NCBI GenBank assembly: GCA_963784415.1
Contig: CAWARK010000002.1
Location: forward strand, 186,001-250,000
DNA: 64,000 nt
Reading direction: 5' to 3'
From: UBA7672 sp963784415
GTDB taxonomy: Bacteria > Pseudomonadota > Alphaproteobacteria > Caulobacterales > Hyphomonadaceae
Every line of letters starts with the position of its first letter. Within the stretch, counting starts at the first letter, position 1. Position numbers and translations under genes: made by a program. Positions 54,637 to 62,331 of this stretch are shown here, one piece after another. Below the pieces are notes generated by a model, which saw only the letters and a list, made by a program, of their open reading frames with translations, had not been told where the DNA came from and did no database searches.

Positions 54637-55794
54637 TTACGATTTCCGTTCCGCCATCATCTTCGCGAAGCGTTCGAAGAGGTAGAACGAGTCCTGCGGG
54701 CCGGGGCTGGCTTCGGGGTGGTGCTGGACCGAGATGATCGGTTTGCCGGCGACGCTGAGGCCGCAGTTGGAGCCGTCGAACAGGGAGCGGTGGCTTTCTT
54801 CGACGCCGGCGGGAAGCGTGTCGATGTCGACCGTAAAGCCGTGGTTCATCGAGACGATCTCGACCTTGCCGGTGGTGAAGTCTTTTACGGGATGGTTCGC
54901 GCCGTGATGGCCTTGCGGCATCTTCTTGGTCTTGGCGCCAAGCGCGAGGGCGAGCATCTGGTGGCCGAGGCAGATGCCGAGGATCGGCACGCCGGAGGCG
55001 ATCAGCTTCTTGATTTCAGGACCGGCGTAGATCGCGGTTGCAGCCGGGTCGCCGGGGCCGTTCGACAGCACGACGCCGTCGGGCTTCAGCGCGAGGATGT
55101 CTTCGGCTTTCGTCTTGGCGGGAACGACGGAGATTTTCGCGCCGACAGCGGCGAGGTTGCGGAGAATGTTCTTCTTCACGCCGAAGTCCATCAGCACGAC
55201 GTGAAACTTGCCGCTGTTCTTCGTCTCGAAGCCGCCGCCGATCGACCACAGGCCGGTGGTTGAATCGAAGCTCTGGCCGGACGTGACGTTGATGGCGAGG
55301 TCGGCGTTCTCGACGCCCTTCCAGTCGCGGGCGGCGGCGATCAGCGCCTTTGGGTCGATCTTGCCGTCGGGCGCGTGAGCGATGGCGGATTTCGGCATGC
55401 CGAGTTCGCGGATGCGGCGAGTGAGCGCGCGGGTGTCGACGCCGGAGAGGCCGATGATGTTGCGGGTGACGAGCCAGTCGCCGAGTTCGTCAGCGGCGCG
55501 CCAGCTTGAGGGGAGCGTCGGCGGGGCCTTGAACACGGCGCCGCGTGCGGCGGCCTTGCCTTGCGCGGAGGATTCTTCCTGGTCGTCGGCGTTCGCGCCG
55601 ACATTGCCGATGTGCGGGAAGGTGAAGAGGACGATCTGCTCGGCGTAGGACGGGTCGGTCAGGATTTCCTGATAGCCCGTCATCGCGGTGTTGAAGCAAA
55701 GCTCGCCGGCGGCGATGCCGGTGGCGCCGTGGCCCAATCCCCAGAAGATGCTGCCGTCTTCGAGGGCGATAGCGCCGGTCGCGAGCTTCGTCAT
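54637..55794 (-). CDS. carA: Carbamoyl-phosphate synthase small subunit
   Basis: 385-residue glutaminase subunit. N-terminal CPSase domain (GELCFNTAMTGYQEILTDPSY), then a class I amidotransferase domain with the catalytic Cys in GICLGHQMLALALG and His/Glu in VQHHPEASPGP. ATG at 55794 preceded by GGAGG. Normally adjacent to carB; here three unrelated genes on the same strand separate them. A hypothetical open frame ends within the carA start codon (ATGA overlap). Confidence 0.96.
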   Translation of the reverse strand: MTKLATGAIALEDGSIFWGLGHGATGIAAGELCFNTAMTGYQEILTDPSYAEQIVLFTFPHIGNVGANADDQEESSAQGKAAARGAVFKAPPTLPSSWRAADELGDWLVTRNIIGLSGVDTRALTRRIRELGMPKSAIAHAPDGKIDPKALIAAARDWKGVENADLAINVTSGQSFDSTTGLWSIGGGFETKNSGKFHVVLMDFGVKKNILRNLAAVGAKISVVPAKTKAEDILALKPDGVVLSNGPGDPAATAIYAGPEIKKLIASGVPILGICLGHQMLALALGAKTKKMPQGHHGANHPVKDFTTGKVEIVSMNHGFTVDIDTLPAGVEESHRSLFDGSNCGLSVAGKPIISVQHHPEASPGPQDSFYLFERFAKMMAERKS

Positions 55795-56558
55795 GTGGCG
55801 CCTCCGATGGGGGCTCGGCGACTCGAGCGTGTGGCCGTGCAAACGGGCGCTAAGTAGGGTTGTGGGGGTGGGGCGTCAAGCACGCATAAGCGGGCGCGTT
55901 CTCGCGGGTGAGCGCGAGTTGGGAAATGCTGGATTTGTGGGGTTTGCGGCGGGCCGCGACACTTGCGGCTGCCCCCTCCGTCTCGCGACGAAGACGTCGC
56001 GATCCACCTCCCCCGGCGCAGAGCGCCGGAGGAGGAAACGCACTCTCTGCAAGCACAGGTGCTTTCCTCCTCCGCGCGGAGCGCGGGGGAGGTGGCTTGC
56101 GCAGCAAGACGGAGGGGGCAGCCGCCGAGGTCGATGCCTGCGCGTTTCGCGATGCGGCGGACGTGTTCGCGGATTGCGCTCTCGGGGTCGGCGTTGAAAC
56201 GCGCGATGGCGAGGAAGCGGCGGTTCATCTCGTACGGCGTGCGCGGGCATGGGCCGCCATAGTCGGCGGGCGGATCGGTTGAGGGGATGAAGTCGCTCTC
56301 GTCGTCGAGCGTTTCGCCGGCGAGCAGACGCCGGGCGCAGTCGCCGAGGATCTGGTCGCGCATCCATTCGAGCTGGCGGAGGTTCTGCCAGTGATCGCGC
56401 CAGTTGGCTTTGAAGCGCGTGGTGTGGCGGATGCGTTTTATCCGGGTGATCTGGTCGAAGATGCGGACGAGCCAGGCGATGAGCATGGCGAGGGGCGCGG
56501 ACCAGTCGTGCTGGTTCGCGGTATCGTCATGCTCAAGAGGCGCTCGGATGAGGCTCAT
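55791..56558 (-). CDS. Hypothetical protein whose C-terminus is encoded by an inserted palindromic element
   Basis: 255-residue frame. Residues 1-144 look native: an Arg/Trp-rich helical start (DQITRIKRIRHTTRFKANWRDHWQN), then PYEMNRRFLAIARFNADPESAIREHVRRIAKRAGIDL. From residue 145 to about 198 the frame reads through the palindromic repeat at 55965-56125, and the rest is low-complexity sequence over the carA leader. The original C-terminus has therefore probably been replaced. The stop overlaps the carA ATG, which happens automatically in that frame because carA starts ATGA. No family recognised. Confidence 0.5.
   Translation of the reverse strand: MSLIRAPLEHDDTANQHDWSAPLAMLIAWLVRIFDQITRIKRIRHTTRFKANWRDHWQNLRQLEWMRDQILGDCARRLLAGETLDDESDFIPSTDPPADYGGPCPRTPYEMNRRFLAIARFNADPESAIREHVRRIAKRAGIDLGGCPLRLAAQATSPALRAEEESTCACRECVSSSGALRRGRWIATSSSRDGGGSRKCRGPPQTPQIQHFPTRAHPRERARLCVLDAPPPQPYLAPVCTATRSSRRAPIGGAT
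55965..56125. repeat. 161-bp nested palindromic element with perfect 19-bp terminal inverted repeats
   Basis: The terminal arms are GCGGCTGCCCCCTCCGTCT (55965-55983) and its exact reverse complement (56107-56125). Inside lie two GC-rich hairpins facing each other, each with a CCTCC...GGAGG stem around CGGCGC/GCGCCG or CGCGC/GCGCG, joined by a spacer with TTTCCTCC. The whole can fold as one long cruciform. It encodes no transposase, so it is a MITE- or REP-like element. Confidence 0.85.
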
Positions 56559-56714
56559 GGGCGCGATTATAGGCGCGCGCGGAGCCTGGCCGATTTGCGA
56601 AACGCCAATCCAGCATATTTCGCGGGCAAGTCATTGAGATTGCTCGGGGGCGGCGGAAGAGAGCTGTTGGATCAGAGCGGAGGCTGTCCAACAAAATGGG
56701 GTGTAACTCTCAGC

Positions 56715-56845
56715 CCGCATCCCCCGCGAAGGCGGGGGTCTGGTCAGTGCGCGGAGCGCACTCCGGTTGCGGGTTCGCACTTCGTGCGAAGACTGGATCC
56801 CCGCCTTCGCGGGGAACACGGACCTGAAGGTCCGTTTTCAGATTG
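56715..56845. repeat. Cluster of five short hairpins (palindromic repeat element)
   Basis: Consecutive hairpins: CCCCCGC/GCGGGGG (56721-56738), AGTGCGC/GCGCACT, TTCGCAC/GTGCGAA, CCCCGC/GCGGGG, and ACGGACC/GGTCCGT followed by TTTTC on the plus strand. The first and fourth are inverted copies of one another (CCGCGAAGGCGGGG and its complement), acting as outer arms. A second repeat type, distinct from that at 55965. It fills most of the 294-base gap upstream of the hypothetical gene. Confidence 0.75.
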
Positions 56846-56852
56846 CAGGAAC

Positions 56853-57491
56853 TCAGCCGGTCCAGCGGGTGGCTTTGGTGCTCACGGTGGGGCGCTGGCG
56901 TTCGACGGGGTGGTTGCTCGCGGTGCCGAGATAGATGAAGCCGGCGATCTGTTCGTGGGCGTTGAGGCCGAGCGCTGCGTGGACGTGGCCGTCATAGGCG
57001 GCGTCTTCGGTGATCCAGACGCCGGCCCAGCCCATCGCCTGGCTGGCGATGAGAAGGTTCTGGCACAGGGCGCCGGCGCTGAGCTGCTGTTCCCAGATCG
57101 GGGTCTTCTTTGGATCGTGCGTGGGTGAGGACGTCACGCAGAGAATGACGGGCGCGCGCAGGGGCAGAAGCATTTCGGCGGCGAGTTTTTCCTCGCTCAC
57201 ATCGGGATCGCGCAGGCGGCGGGCGGCGGCGAAGACTTCGCCGAGCTTGTTGCGCGCCTCGCCTTCGATGATCAGGACGCGCCACGGTTCGAGCTTGCGA
57301 TGGTCTGGCACGCGCATGGCGAGGCGGAGCATCGCATCGAGATCCGCCGCAGACGGGCCGGGCTCGGTGAGGGCGGCGACCGGTGTGGAGCGCCGCAAGG
57401 CGAGCAGGCGCAGCGTCTCTGGCGAGGGGTGCGCCGGGTCCAGCGGCGCGCCGAATTCCGGCTCAGGCGGGAGGTCGGGACGGATCGGCAT
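56853..57491 (-). CDS. Nitroreductase family protein (YdjA-like)
   Basis: 212 residues with the FMN-dependent nitroreductase fold: RRSTPVAALTEPGPS (FMN phosphate arginines), RVPDHRKLEPWRVLIIEGEARNKLGE as in E. coli YdjA, and AGALCQNLLIASQAMGWAGVWITED in the dimer-forming half. A short proline-rich leader precedes it. NAD(P)H-driven reductase of unknown substrate. It starts three bases after the DsbA-like gene stops, so the two are one operon. Confidence 0.9.
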   Translation of the reverse strand: MPIRPDLPPEPEFGAPLDPAHPSPETLRLLALRRSTPVAALTEPGPSAADLDAMLRLAMRVPDHRKLEPWRVLIIEGEARNKLGEVFAAARRLRDPDVSEEKLAAEMLLPLRAPVILCVTSSPTHDPKKTPIWEQQLSAGALCQNLLIASQAMGWAGVWITEDAAYDGHVHAALGLNAHEQIAGFIYLGTASNHPVERQRPTVSTKATRWTG

Positions 57492-57494
57492 CGC

Positions 57495-58244
57495 CTAGTG
57501 TGGTTCGTCAGGGCCGTGGAGTGGGCCGGATGGTGCGGGCGCCGGGGCTGTGGCCGGAGCGGCGGGCGCGGTTGCAGGCGCAGCAGGCGTTTCGGTCGGG
57601 GCGGCTGCGGGCGCCGCGCCGCCGGCGGCAAGGCCAGCTTCGATCGCGGCTTTGACGGCTGGCCAGCTGTTGTCGCGGAGCACGACGCCATCGACCATGA
57701 AGGTCGGCGTCGAGTCGATGCCCTTGTTGGCAGCGTCCGCGCGCACGTCGTTGATGCGCTTCACGTTGGTCTTGTCGTTGACACAGGTCTTCACCTGTTC
57801 GGCGGTGAGCTGGAATTTCTCGCCGAGCGAGTTGAGGGCCTGAATAGCCTCGTCCTTCATGCTGGCTTCGACGATCTTCTGCTGGCGCAGGAAGGCCTCG
57901 TCGAGGACCGGGAAGAAATCCTTCGAACCGGTGCAGCGCGCGATCGCGAAGATGGCAGCGTCGACCGGGCCGTGGATGGCGTATTCGCGGAAGACGAACT
58001 TGACCTTGCCGGTGTCGACATAGTCGGCCTTGAGGATGGGGTAGTTGGTGTCGTGCCAGGCCTTGCAGGCGGGGCAGGTGGGCGAGCCGTATTCGACCAC
58101 CGTGACCTTGGCGTCGGCGGGGCCCATGAACGCATCGCCCTCGACCGGTGACAGCGTGGCGCGGCCAGCGGGCGTGCAGGCGGCGGCAAATGAGAGGGCG
58201 ACAAGCGCGCCCGTAAGCGTCTGGGCGAGGGACTTCAGGTACAT
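57495..58244 (-). CDS. DsbA/DsbG-like thioredoxin-fold lipoprotein
   Basis: 249 residues. Lipobox SFAAAC; thioredoxin-fold active site CPAC in YGSPTCPACKAWHD; a helical insertion; and the cis-proline loop STPTFMVDG. Expected to be a periplasmic thiol oxidase or isomerase. After about residue 208 the protein ends in an Ala/Pro/Thr-rich low-complexity tail ending GPDEPH, uncommon for DsbA and possibly a flexible linker to the cell wall or a partner. Paired with the nitroreductase. Confidence 0.88.
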   Translation of the reverse strand: MYLKSLAQTLTGALVALSFAAACTPAGRATLSPVEGDAFMGPADAKVTVVEYGSPTCPACKAWHDTNYPILKADYVDTGKVKFVFREYAIHGPVDAAIFAIARCTGSKDFFPVLDEAFLRQQKIVEASMKDEAIQALNSLGEKFQLTAEQVKTCVNDKTNVKRINDVRADAANKGIDSTPTFMVDGVVLRDNSWPAVKAAIEAGLAAGGAAPAAAPTETPAAPATAPAAPATAPAPAPSGPLHGPDEPH

Positions 58245-58290
58245 ACTGGGCTCCGCGAATGTGGGCGGAACCTAGAGGGTTGGGTCTGGA

Positions 58291-58397
58291 TTGTCATCCC
58301 GGCCAAGCCCGCAGGGCGCAGAGCCGGGAACCATCTGGCGGCGTCATGATGGCGCAATGGGTCCCGGATAGCCGCTGCGCGGCTTCCGGGATGACAA
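58291..58397. repeat. 107-bp palindromic repeat with 12-bp terminal inverted repeats
   Basis: TTGTCATCCCGG (58291-58302) and its exact complement CCGGGATGACAA (58386-58397) bound an internally palindromic stretch with GCCGGGAACC and GGTCCCGGAT arms. This TGTCATCCCGG type is a repeat family I recall as widespread in alphaproteobacterial intergenic DNA. It sits between the divergent dsbA-like and Nudix genes. Confidence 0.82.
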
Positions 58398-58426
58398 GCG
58401 GTGGGCTTCGCCGTATTCGCGAACAC

Positions 58427-59020
58427 ATGAGCACTCCTAGCAAGCCATGGCGCATCAAGTCGGTGCGGACGGTCTATGCCAACAAGTGGATCGCGGTGCG
58501 CGAGTATCAGACCGTGGCGCCGACGGGGGCGGATGCGGTCTATGGGCTGGTGCATCCGCATAACCTGGCTATCGGCGTGCTGCCGATCGACCAGGACGGC
58601 AACACGATTCTGGTGGGGCAGGAGCGGTTCACGCTGGGGCGGTATTCGTGGGAGCTGCCGGAGGGCGGCGGGCCCGAGCATCTGCCGCCGCTGGAGAGTG
58701 CGCAGCGGGAGCTGGGCGAGGAGTGCGGGCTGAAGGCCGACAACTGGCTGCCGCTGTTCGGGGACGTGCATCTTGGCAACTCGCTGACCGATGAGCGGGC
58801 CTATGCCTTTCTTGCCTGGAACCTGTCGCCGGACGCCAGTTTTCAGCCGGACAGTTCAGAGGAACTATCGGTTCGAAGAGTTCCGTTCGCAGAAGCCGTG
58901 AAAATGGCGGTGTCGGGAGAGATAACCGACGGATTCTCTCTTGTGATGCTGCTGAAGGCCGACCATCTCCTCCGGACCGGGGGCTTGCCGAGCGAGCTTG
59001 TCCGGTTGATTCAGGCTTAA
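58427..59020 (+). CDS. Nudix hydrolase (ADP-ribose pyrophosphatase-like)
   Basis: 197 residues. Nudix box around GGGPEHLPPLESAQRELGEECGL: the REXXEEXG core is intact, but the first Glu of the canonical GX5E is displaced by Leu, with a Glu two residues earlier. The upstream ELPEGG motif is typical of ADP-sugar hydrolases. Start ATG at 58427 was chosen because the longer frame would be translated from the palindromic repeat. Followed by cysE after 46 bases. Confidence 0.88.
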   Translation: MSTPSKPWRIKSVRTVYANKWIAVREYQTVAPTGADAVYGLVHPHNLAIGVLPIDQDGNTILVGQERFTLGRYSWELPEGGGPEHLPPLESAQRELGEECGLKADNWLPLFGDVHLGNSLTDERAYAFLAWNLSPDASFQPDSSEELSVRRVPFAEAVKMAVSGEITDGFSLVMLLKADHLLRTGGLPSELVRLIQA

Positions 59021-59066
59021 GGTCTGGACGCGAGATCAGGGGCGGACGGCCCCAGGGAGAGACACC

Positions 59067-59888
59067 ATGACGGCCTCCACCCAAAGCACCCCCACACAAG
59101 CTAGGGGCGCCCCCGCGCCGATCTGGCAGAAGCTGCGTTTCGATGCACGGCAGGCAGCCGAGCAGGAGCCGGCGCTGTCAAGCTATCTGGCGGCGACAGT
59201 ATTGAACCACGAGAATTTCTCCGAGGCGCTGTGCTACCAGCTGGCGCAGAAGGCTGGCGGGCCGGACATCAGCGCGATGGCGATCCGCGAGATCTTCGAG
59301 GAAGCGTATGCGCGCGACCCGGCGATCGTGGCGGCGGCAGAGCGGGATTTGCAGGCGGTGCTGGATCGCGATCCGGCGACGCGCACGACATTGCAGCCCT
59401 TCCTGTTCTTCAAAGGGTATCTCGCGCTGCAGACACATCGCGTCGGGCACTGGCTGTGGGGTGAGGGGCGCGAGACGCTGGCGTTCTTCTTCCAGTCGCG
59501 GACGTCGGAGCTTTATGGCGTGGACATCCACCCGGCGGCGCCGATTGGGTCCGGCGTGTTCATCGACCATGCGACGGGCATCGTGATCGGTGAGACGGCG
59601 CGCGTGGGTGATGACGTGTCGATGCTGCACGGCGTGACGCTGGGCGGTACGGGCAAGGTGCATACGGATCGCCATCCCAAGATCGGCAATGGCGTGCTGC
59701 TCGGCGCGGGATCGAAGGTGCTGGGCAATATCCGCGTTGGCGACGAGGCGCGCGTGGGTTCGGGCTCAGTGGTGCTGAGCGACGTGCCGCCGCGCTGCTC
59801 GGTGGCAGGCGTGCCGGCCAAGCCTGTGGGCGGGGCTTGTATGAAGCCCGCGCAGACGATGGACCAGAAATTCGACGTCGGTCTTTAG
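59067..59888 (+). CDS. cysE: Serine O-acetyltransferase
   Basis: 273 residues, the first committed step of cysteine synthesis. N-terminal helical domain, then left-handed beta-helix hexapeptide repeats with the active-site segment GVDIHPAAPIGSGVFIDHATGIVIGETA, MLHGVTLGGTG and HPKIGNGVLLGAGSKVLGNI. The C-terminal tail (QTMDQKFDVGL) ends in a hydrophobic residue; CysE tails ending in Ile normally dock into CysK, and here Leu is in that place. GGGAGAGACACC precedes the ATG. Confidence 0.95.
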   Translation: MTASTQSTPTQARGAPAPIWQKLRFDARQAAEQEPALSSYLAATVLNHENFSEALCYQLAQKAGGPDISAMAIREIFEEAYARDPAIVAAAERDLQAVLDRDPATRTTLQPFLFFKGYLALQTHRVGHWLWGEGRETLAFFFQSRTSELYGVDIHPAAPIGSGVFIDHATGIVIGETARVGDDVSMLHGVTLGGTGKVHTDRHPKIGNGVLLGAGSKVLGNIRVGDEARVGSGSVVLSDVPPRCSVAGVPAKPVGGACMKPAQTMDQKFDVGL

Positions 59889-59914
59889 CGGCTCCGCCGC
59901 GGGGGCTCTAGGCC

Positions 59915-60106
59915 CTAGCGAGCCATCTCGACGGGCGCGAGCGACGGCAGGCTGTGCGGATGCACGGCGCTGAACTCATCGCAATCGCAGTCGTCACCGC
60001 TGGGATAGTCGTAGCCGCTGTCGTAATCGTCCCAGAACTCGTCATCGAGGATGCAGCCCGAGCACAGCGTGAGAGCCGCGATACAGACGAGGAGCGCGCG
60101 TTTCAT
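59915..60106 (-). CDS. Tiny Asp/Tyr-rich lipoprotein
   Basis: 63 residues: MKRALLVCIAALTLCSGC (lipobox LCSGC), then ILDDEFWDDYDSGYDYPSG, DDCDCDEF and a Pro-rich end. The mature peptide is extremely acidic with a CDC pair, so it could chelate divalent metal at the membrane. No family recognised. ATG preceded by a GGGTGATTCAC sequence. Convergent with cysE, opposite DUF3126. Confidence 0.65.
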   Translation of the reverse strand: MKRALLVCIAALTLCSGCILDDEFWDDYDSGYDYPSGDDCDCDEFSAVHPHSLPSLAPVEMAR

Positions 60107-60277
60107 TGTGAATCACCCCGAAATCCCACCCGGAGCCTGCATAGCAGCGCGAACGTGAATTCATAGTTGCCGCCGCCAAAGCCGCTGCGGAACAGGCGTT
60201 CGCCCGGTTGTCGTCCCGGGGTTGGCGCCGGGCCGGGGGGCGGCTAAGTCTCCGCCGAAAGCTTCAGGAGCCGCCCG

Positions 60278-60487
60278 ATGAACCCGGAAACCGTCAAACG
60301 CATCGAAGCGTACCTCAAGCGCACGCTGAACCCCGGCCTCGTCCTGGCGGCGCGCCCGCGCGTGAACGACAGCGTCGAAGTCACGCTGGGCGGCGAGCAT
60401 CTCGGCCTCGTCTACCTGATCGAGGACGAAGGCGAGACCAGCTACCAGCTCGAAATGACCATCCTGCAGGAAGACCTCGAGGGCTGA
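60278..60487 (+). CDS. DUF3126 protein
   Basis: 69 residues fitting DUF3126 over the full length: RIEAYLKRTLNPGLVLAARPRVNDSVEVTLGGEHLGLVY, IEDEGETSYQLEMTILQEDL. Small cytoplasmic protein of unknown role that commonly sits near cysE in alphaproteobacteria, as here. AGGAG lies six bases before the ATG. Confidence 0.9.
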   Translation: MNPETVKRIEAYLKRTLNPGLVLAARPRVNDSVEVTLGGEHLGLVYLIEDEGETSYQLEMTILQEDLEG

Positions 60488-60512
60488 TCGGCCGTCGAAT
60501 GGGGGTGGCGTG

Positions 60513-60626
60513 ATGTTCGGACGTATCGGCGTCGTCGAAATGTTCGCGATCCCGTTGTTGCTGTGCTTGGGGCCGAAAGTGCTGCTGTTGGCCGCCACCG
60601 GAGCGATGTTCGCCCGCGCTTTCTGA
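60513..60626 (+). CDS. 37-residue TatA-like transmembrane microprotein
   Basis: MFGRIGVVEMFAIPLLLCLG then PKVLLLAATGAMFARAF. The order G-RIG-x-x-E, hydrophobic helix, L-GPK and a short amphipathic helix ending in ARAF mirrors the TatA/TatE N-terminus (GRIG..E...FGPKKLP...). The amphipathic helix is shorter and less charged than in TatA, and the acidic tail is missing. GGGGGTGG sits 4-11 bases upstream of the ATG. It begins 25 bases after DUF3126. A real function as a Tat component is unproven; a truncated or alternative pore protein is possible. Confidence 0.6.
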   Translation: MFGRIGVVEMFAIPLLLCLGPKVLLLAATGAMFARAF

Positions 60627-60749
60627 CGCCGTTGCGACGCCGGGCAACGCCAGAAGTCTGAAGACGCTTTTCGCCAAACTGGCGATTGTTCCTCGCCGCG
60701 CGCGGGTCTAGCCTGACATCGTCAAGATAGAAACTGCGGAGGGACTCCC

Positions 60750-61700
60750 ATGATGCGTGCGTTCGTTCTTGGAGCGTCGTTGCTGGCGCTTGGACTGACT
60801 GCTTGCGACACCATGCCGACCGGCAAGGGCGGCGGCATCAATCCTGCGGCGATGGCGGCGAAAACGGTCGTGCCGATCGCGGACAAGTATGCGACGAGCC
60901 CGGACGGGACGAAGATCCACTATCTTGCATCGGGCACGGGATCGCTGGTCGTGATGATTCACGGCTTCCCGGATTACTCCGAAAGCTGGGCGCAGCTGAC
61001 GCCAGCGTTGAACGACGCCTATCGCACGGTGGCGATCGACACGCGCGGCTACAACCTTTCGGACAAGCCGGTGGGCGTTGCGATGTACGCGATGCCAAAA
61101 CTGGTCGAGGACATCCAGGCGGTGATCAAGGCCGAGGGTTATTCCAAGGCCACGGTGATCGGGCATGACTGGGGCGCGGCGCAGGCGTGGAACTATGCCT
61201 TCGCGCATCCCGAGACGCTGGAGCGGCTCGTCATCCTGTCGGTGCCGCATCCGGCCAACATGGGCCGCCAGTTGAAGGCGAGCCCGGGCAACAGCAACTA
61301 CGCGCGGAACTTCCAGAAGGAAGGTTCGGAAAACAACCTGACCGCCGAGGGGCTCGCGGGCTGGGTGCAGGATCCGGCCGAGAAGGCGAAGTATGTCGAG
61401 GCGTTCAAGCGTTCGAGCTTCGCCGGCATGATGAACTATTATCGCGCCAATTATCCGAGCGCGCCCGATCCGGATGCGCCGGCGCAGGTGTTCCCGAAGA
61501 TCAACGTGCCAGTGCTGGTGATCCACGGCATGAAGGATCAGGCGCTGCTGTCGATGGGCCACAACGATACGTGGGACCAGATCAGCAAGGACACGACGAT
61601 GTTGATGGTGCCGAACGCCAACCACTTCGTGCAGCATGACGCGCCCGAACTGGTCGATGGCACGATCCGCGCGTGGCTCGATCTGCATCCGGTGAAGTAG
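60750..61700 (+). CDS. Epoxide-hydrolase/dehalogenase-like alpha/beta-hydrolase lipoprotein
   Basis: 316 residues. Lipobox LGLTAC (cysteine about residue 19), then the fold: oxyanion motif HGFPDYSESW, nucleophile Asp in GHDWGAAQAWNYA (Asp instead of Ser, as in epoxide hydrolases and haloalkane dehalogenases), acid-site region IHGMKDQALL and catalytic His in NANHFVQHDAPELV. Likely periplasmic or outer-membrane. Substrate unknown. Confidence 0.88.
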   Translation: MMRAFVLGASLLALGLTACDTMPTGKGGGINPAAMAAKTVVPIADKYATSPDGTKIHYLASGTGSLVVMIHGFPDYSESWAQLTPALNDAYRTVAIDTRGYNLSDKPVGVAMYAMPKLVEDIQAVIKAEGYSKATVIGHDWGAAQAWNYAFAHPETLERLVILSVPHPANMGRQLKASPGNSNYARNFQKEGSENNLTAEGLAGWVQDPAEKAKYVEAFKRSSFAGMMNYYRANYPSAPDPDAPAQVFPKINVPVLVIHGMKDQALLSMGHNDTWDQISKDTTMLMVPNANHFVQHDAPELVDGTIRAWLDLHPVK

Positions 61701-61727
61701 GCTTCGGTTGAAGCAGGGCGGAGGCGG

Positions 61728-62162
61728 CTAGCGGTAGGCTGCGCGCGGCTTGCCCTTGCCGACATCGCGGGCGCGTCGGCCGTGACGCGCGTTCATGGCT
61801 TCGATCCGCTCGCGCAGGTGGGACGCGGGCGGGGAGGTTGTGGTGTGGCTGCACAGGCTGGCTGCAGTCTCGGATTTGCGCGCGAGGCCCGTGCTGAGCA
61901 GGACCTGCACGCCAGGCCGGTTGCGGCGCGCCCATTGGGCGAGCGCAAAACCATTGTCGTCACCTGCAAGGCGGGCGTCGGCAAAAAGGACGTGAACGTC
62001 CGCCACGTGCACCAGCACGACTTTCGCCTCAAGGCCGCCCGAGGCCTCGATGACGCGATAGCCGCAATCTCGCAGATATTCCGCGATTGCGATGCGCGCG
62101 AGAACATCGTCGTCGGCCACAAGGACAGTCGCTCCGGGATGGCAAAGATGTGCTGGGGGCAT
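61728..62162 (-). CDS. Single-domain response regulator, degenerate receiver
   Basis: 144 residues. Receiver-type start TVLVADDDVLARIAIAEYLRDCGYRVIEA with the acidic cluster, phosphoacceptor Asp in VLFADARL, and LLSTGLA supplying the Thr. The conserved lysine-proline after beta-5 is missing: the segment reads LCSHTTTSPPASHL. Output domain absent. The C-terminus is basic (KGKPRAAYR). Divergent from the second single-domain regulator, 169 bases away; possibly part of a phosphorelay in which one does not phosphorylate normally. Confidence 0.78.
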   Translation of the reverse strand: MPPAHLCHPGATVLVADDDVLARIAIAEYLRDCGYRVIEASGGLEAKVVLVHVADVHVLFADARLAGDDNGFALAQWARRNRPGVQVLLSTGLARKSETAASLCSHTTTSPPASHLRERIEAMNARHGRRARDVGKGKPRAAYR

Positions 62163-62331
62163 GGGTCCAATCTCGTCTCAGCTTCGAGAGAATGAATGGA
62201 ACCTGGATTGGTACGGTTCCGTTTCTCCCCCAGCGTCACCCTGGTTTGTGACTGACTTCTAATGAACCCGCTTGTGTCGGGAACCGGCGTGGCTCTTCGG
62301 CGTTTAATGCAATTATGACGGGGAATTCGGG

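Noticed and set aside
55791..55794. ATGA overlap as proof of translational coupling to carA
   Set aside because: Any frame one base off a gene starting ATGA must stop there, so the overlap carries no information by itself.
56721..56820. CRISPR array
   Set aside because: The short repeats here are palindromes of differing sequence without regular unique spacers, and no cas gene is nearby.
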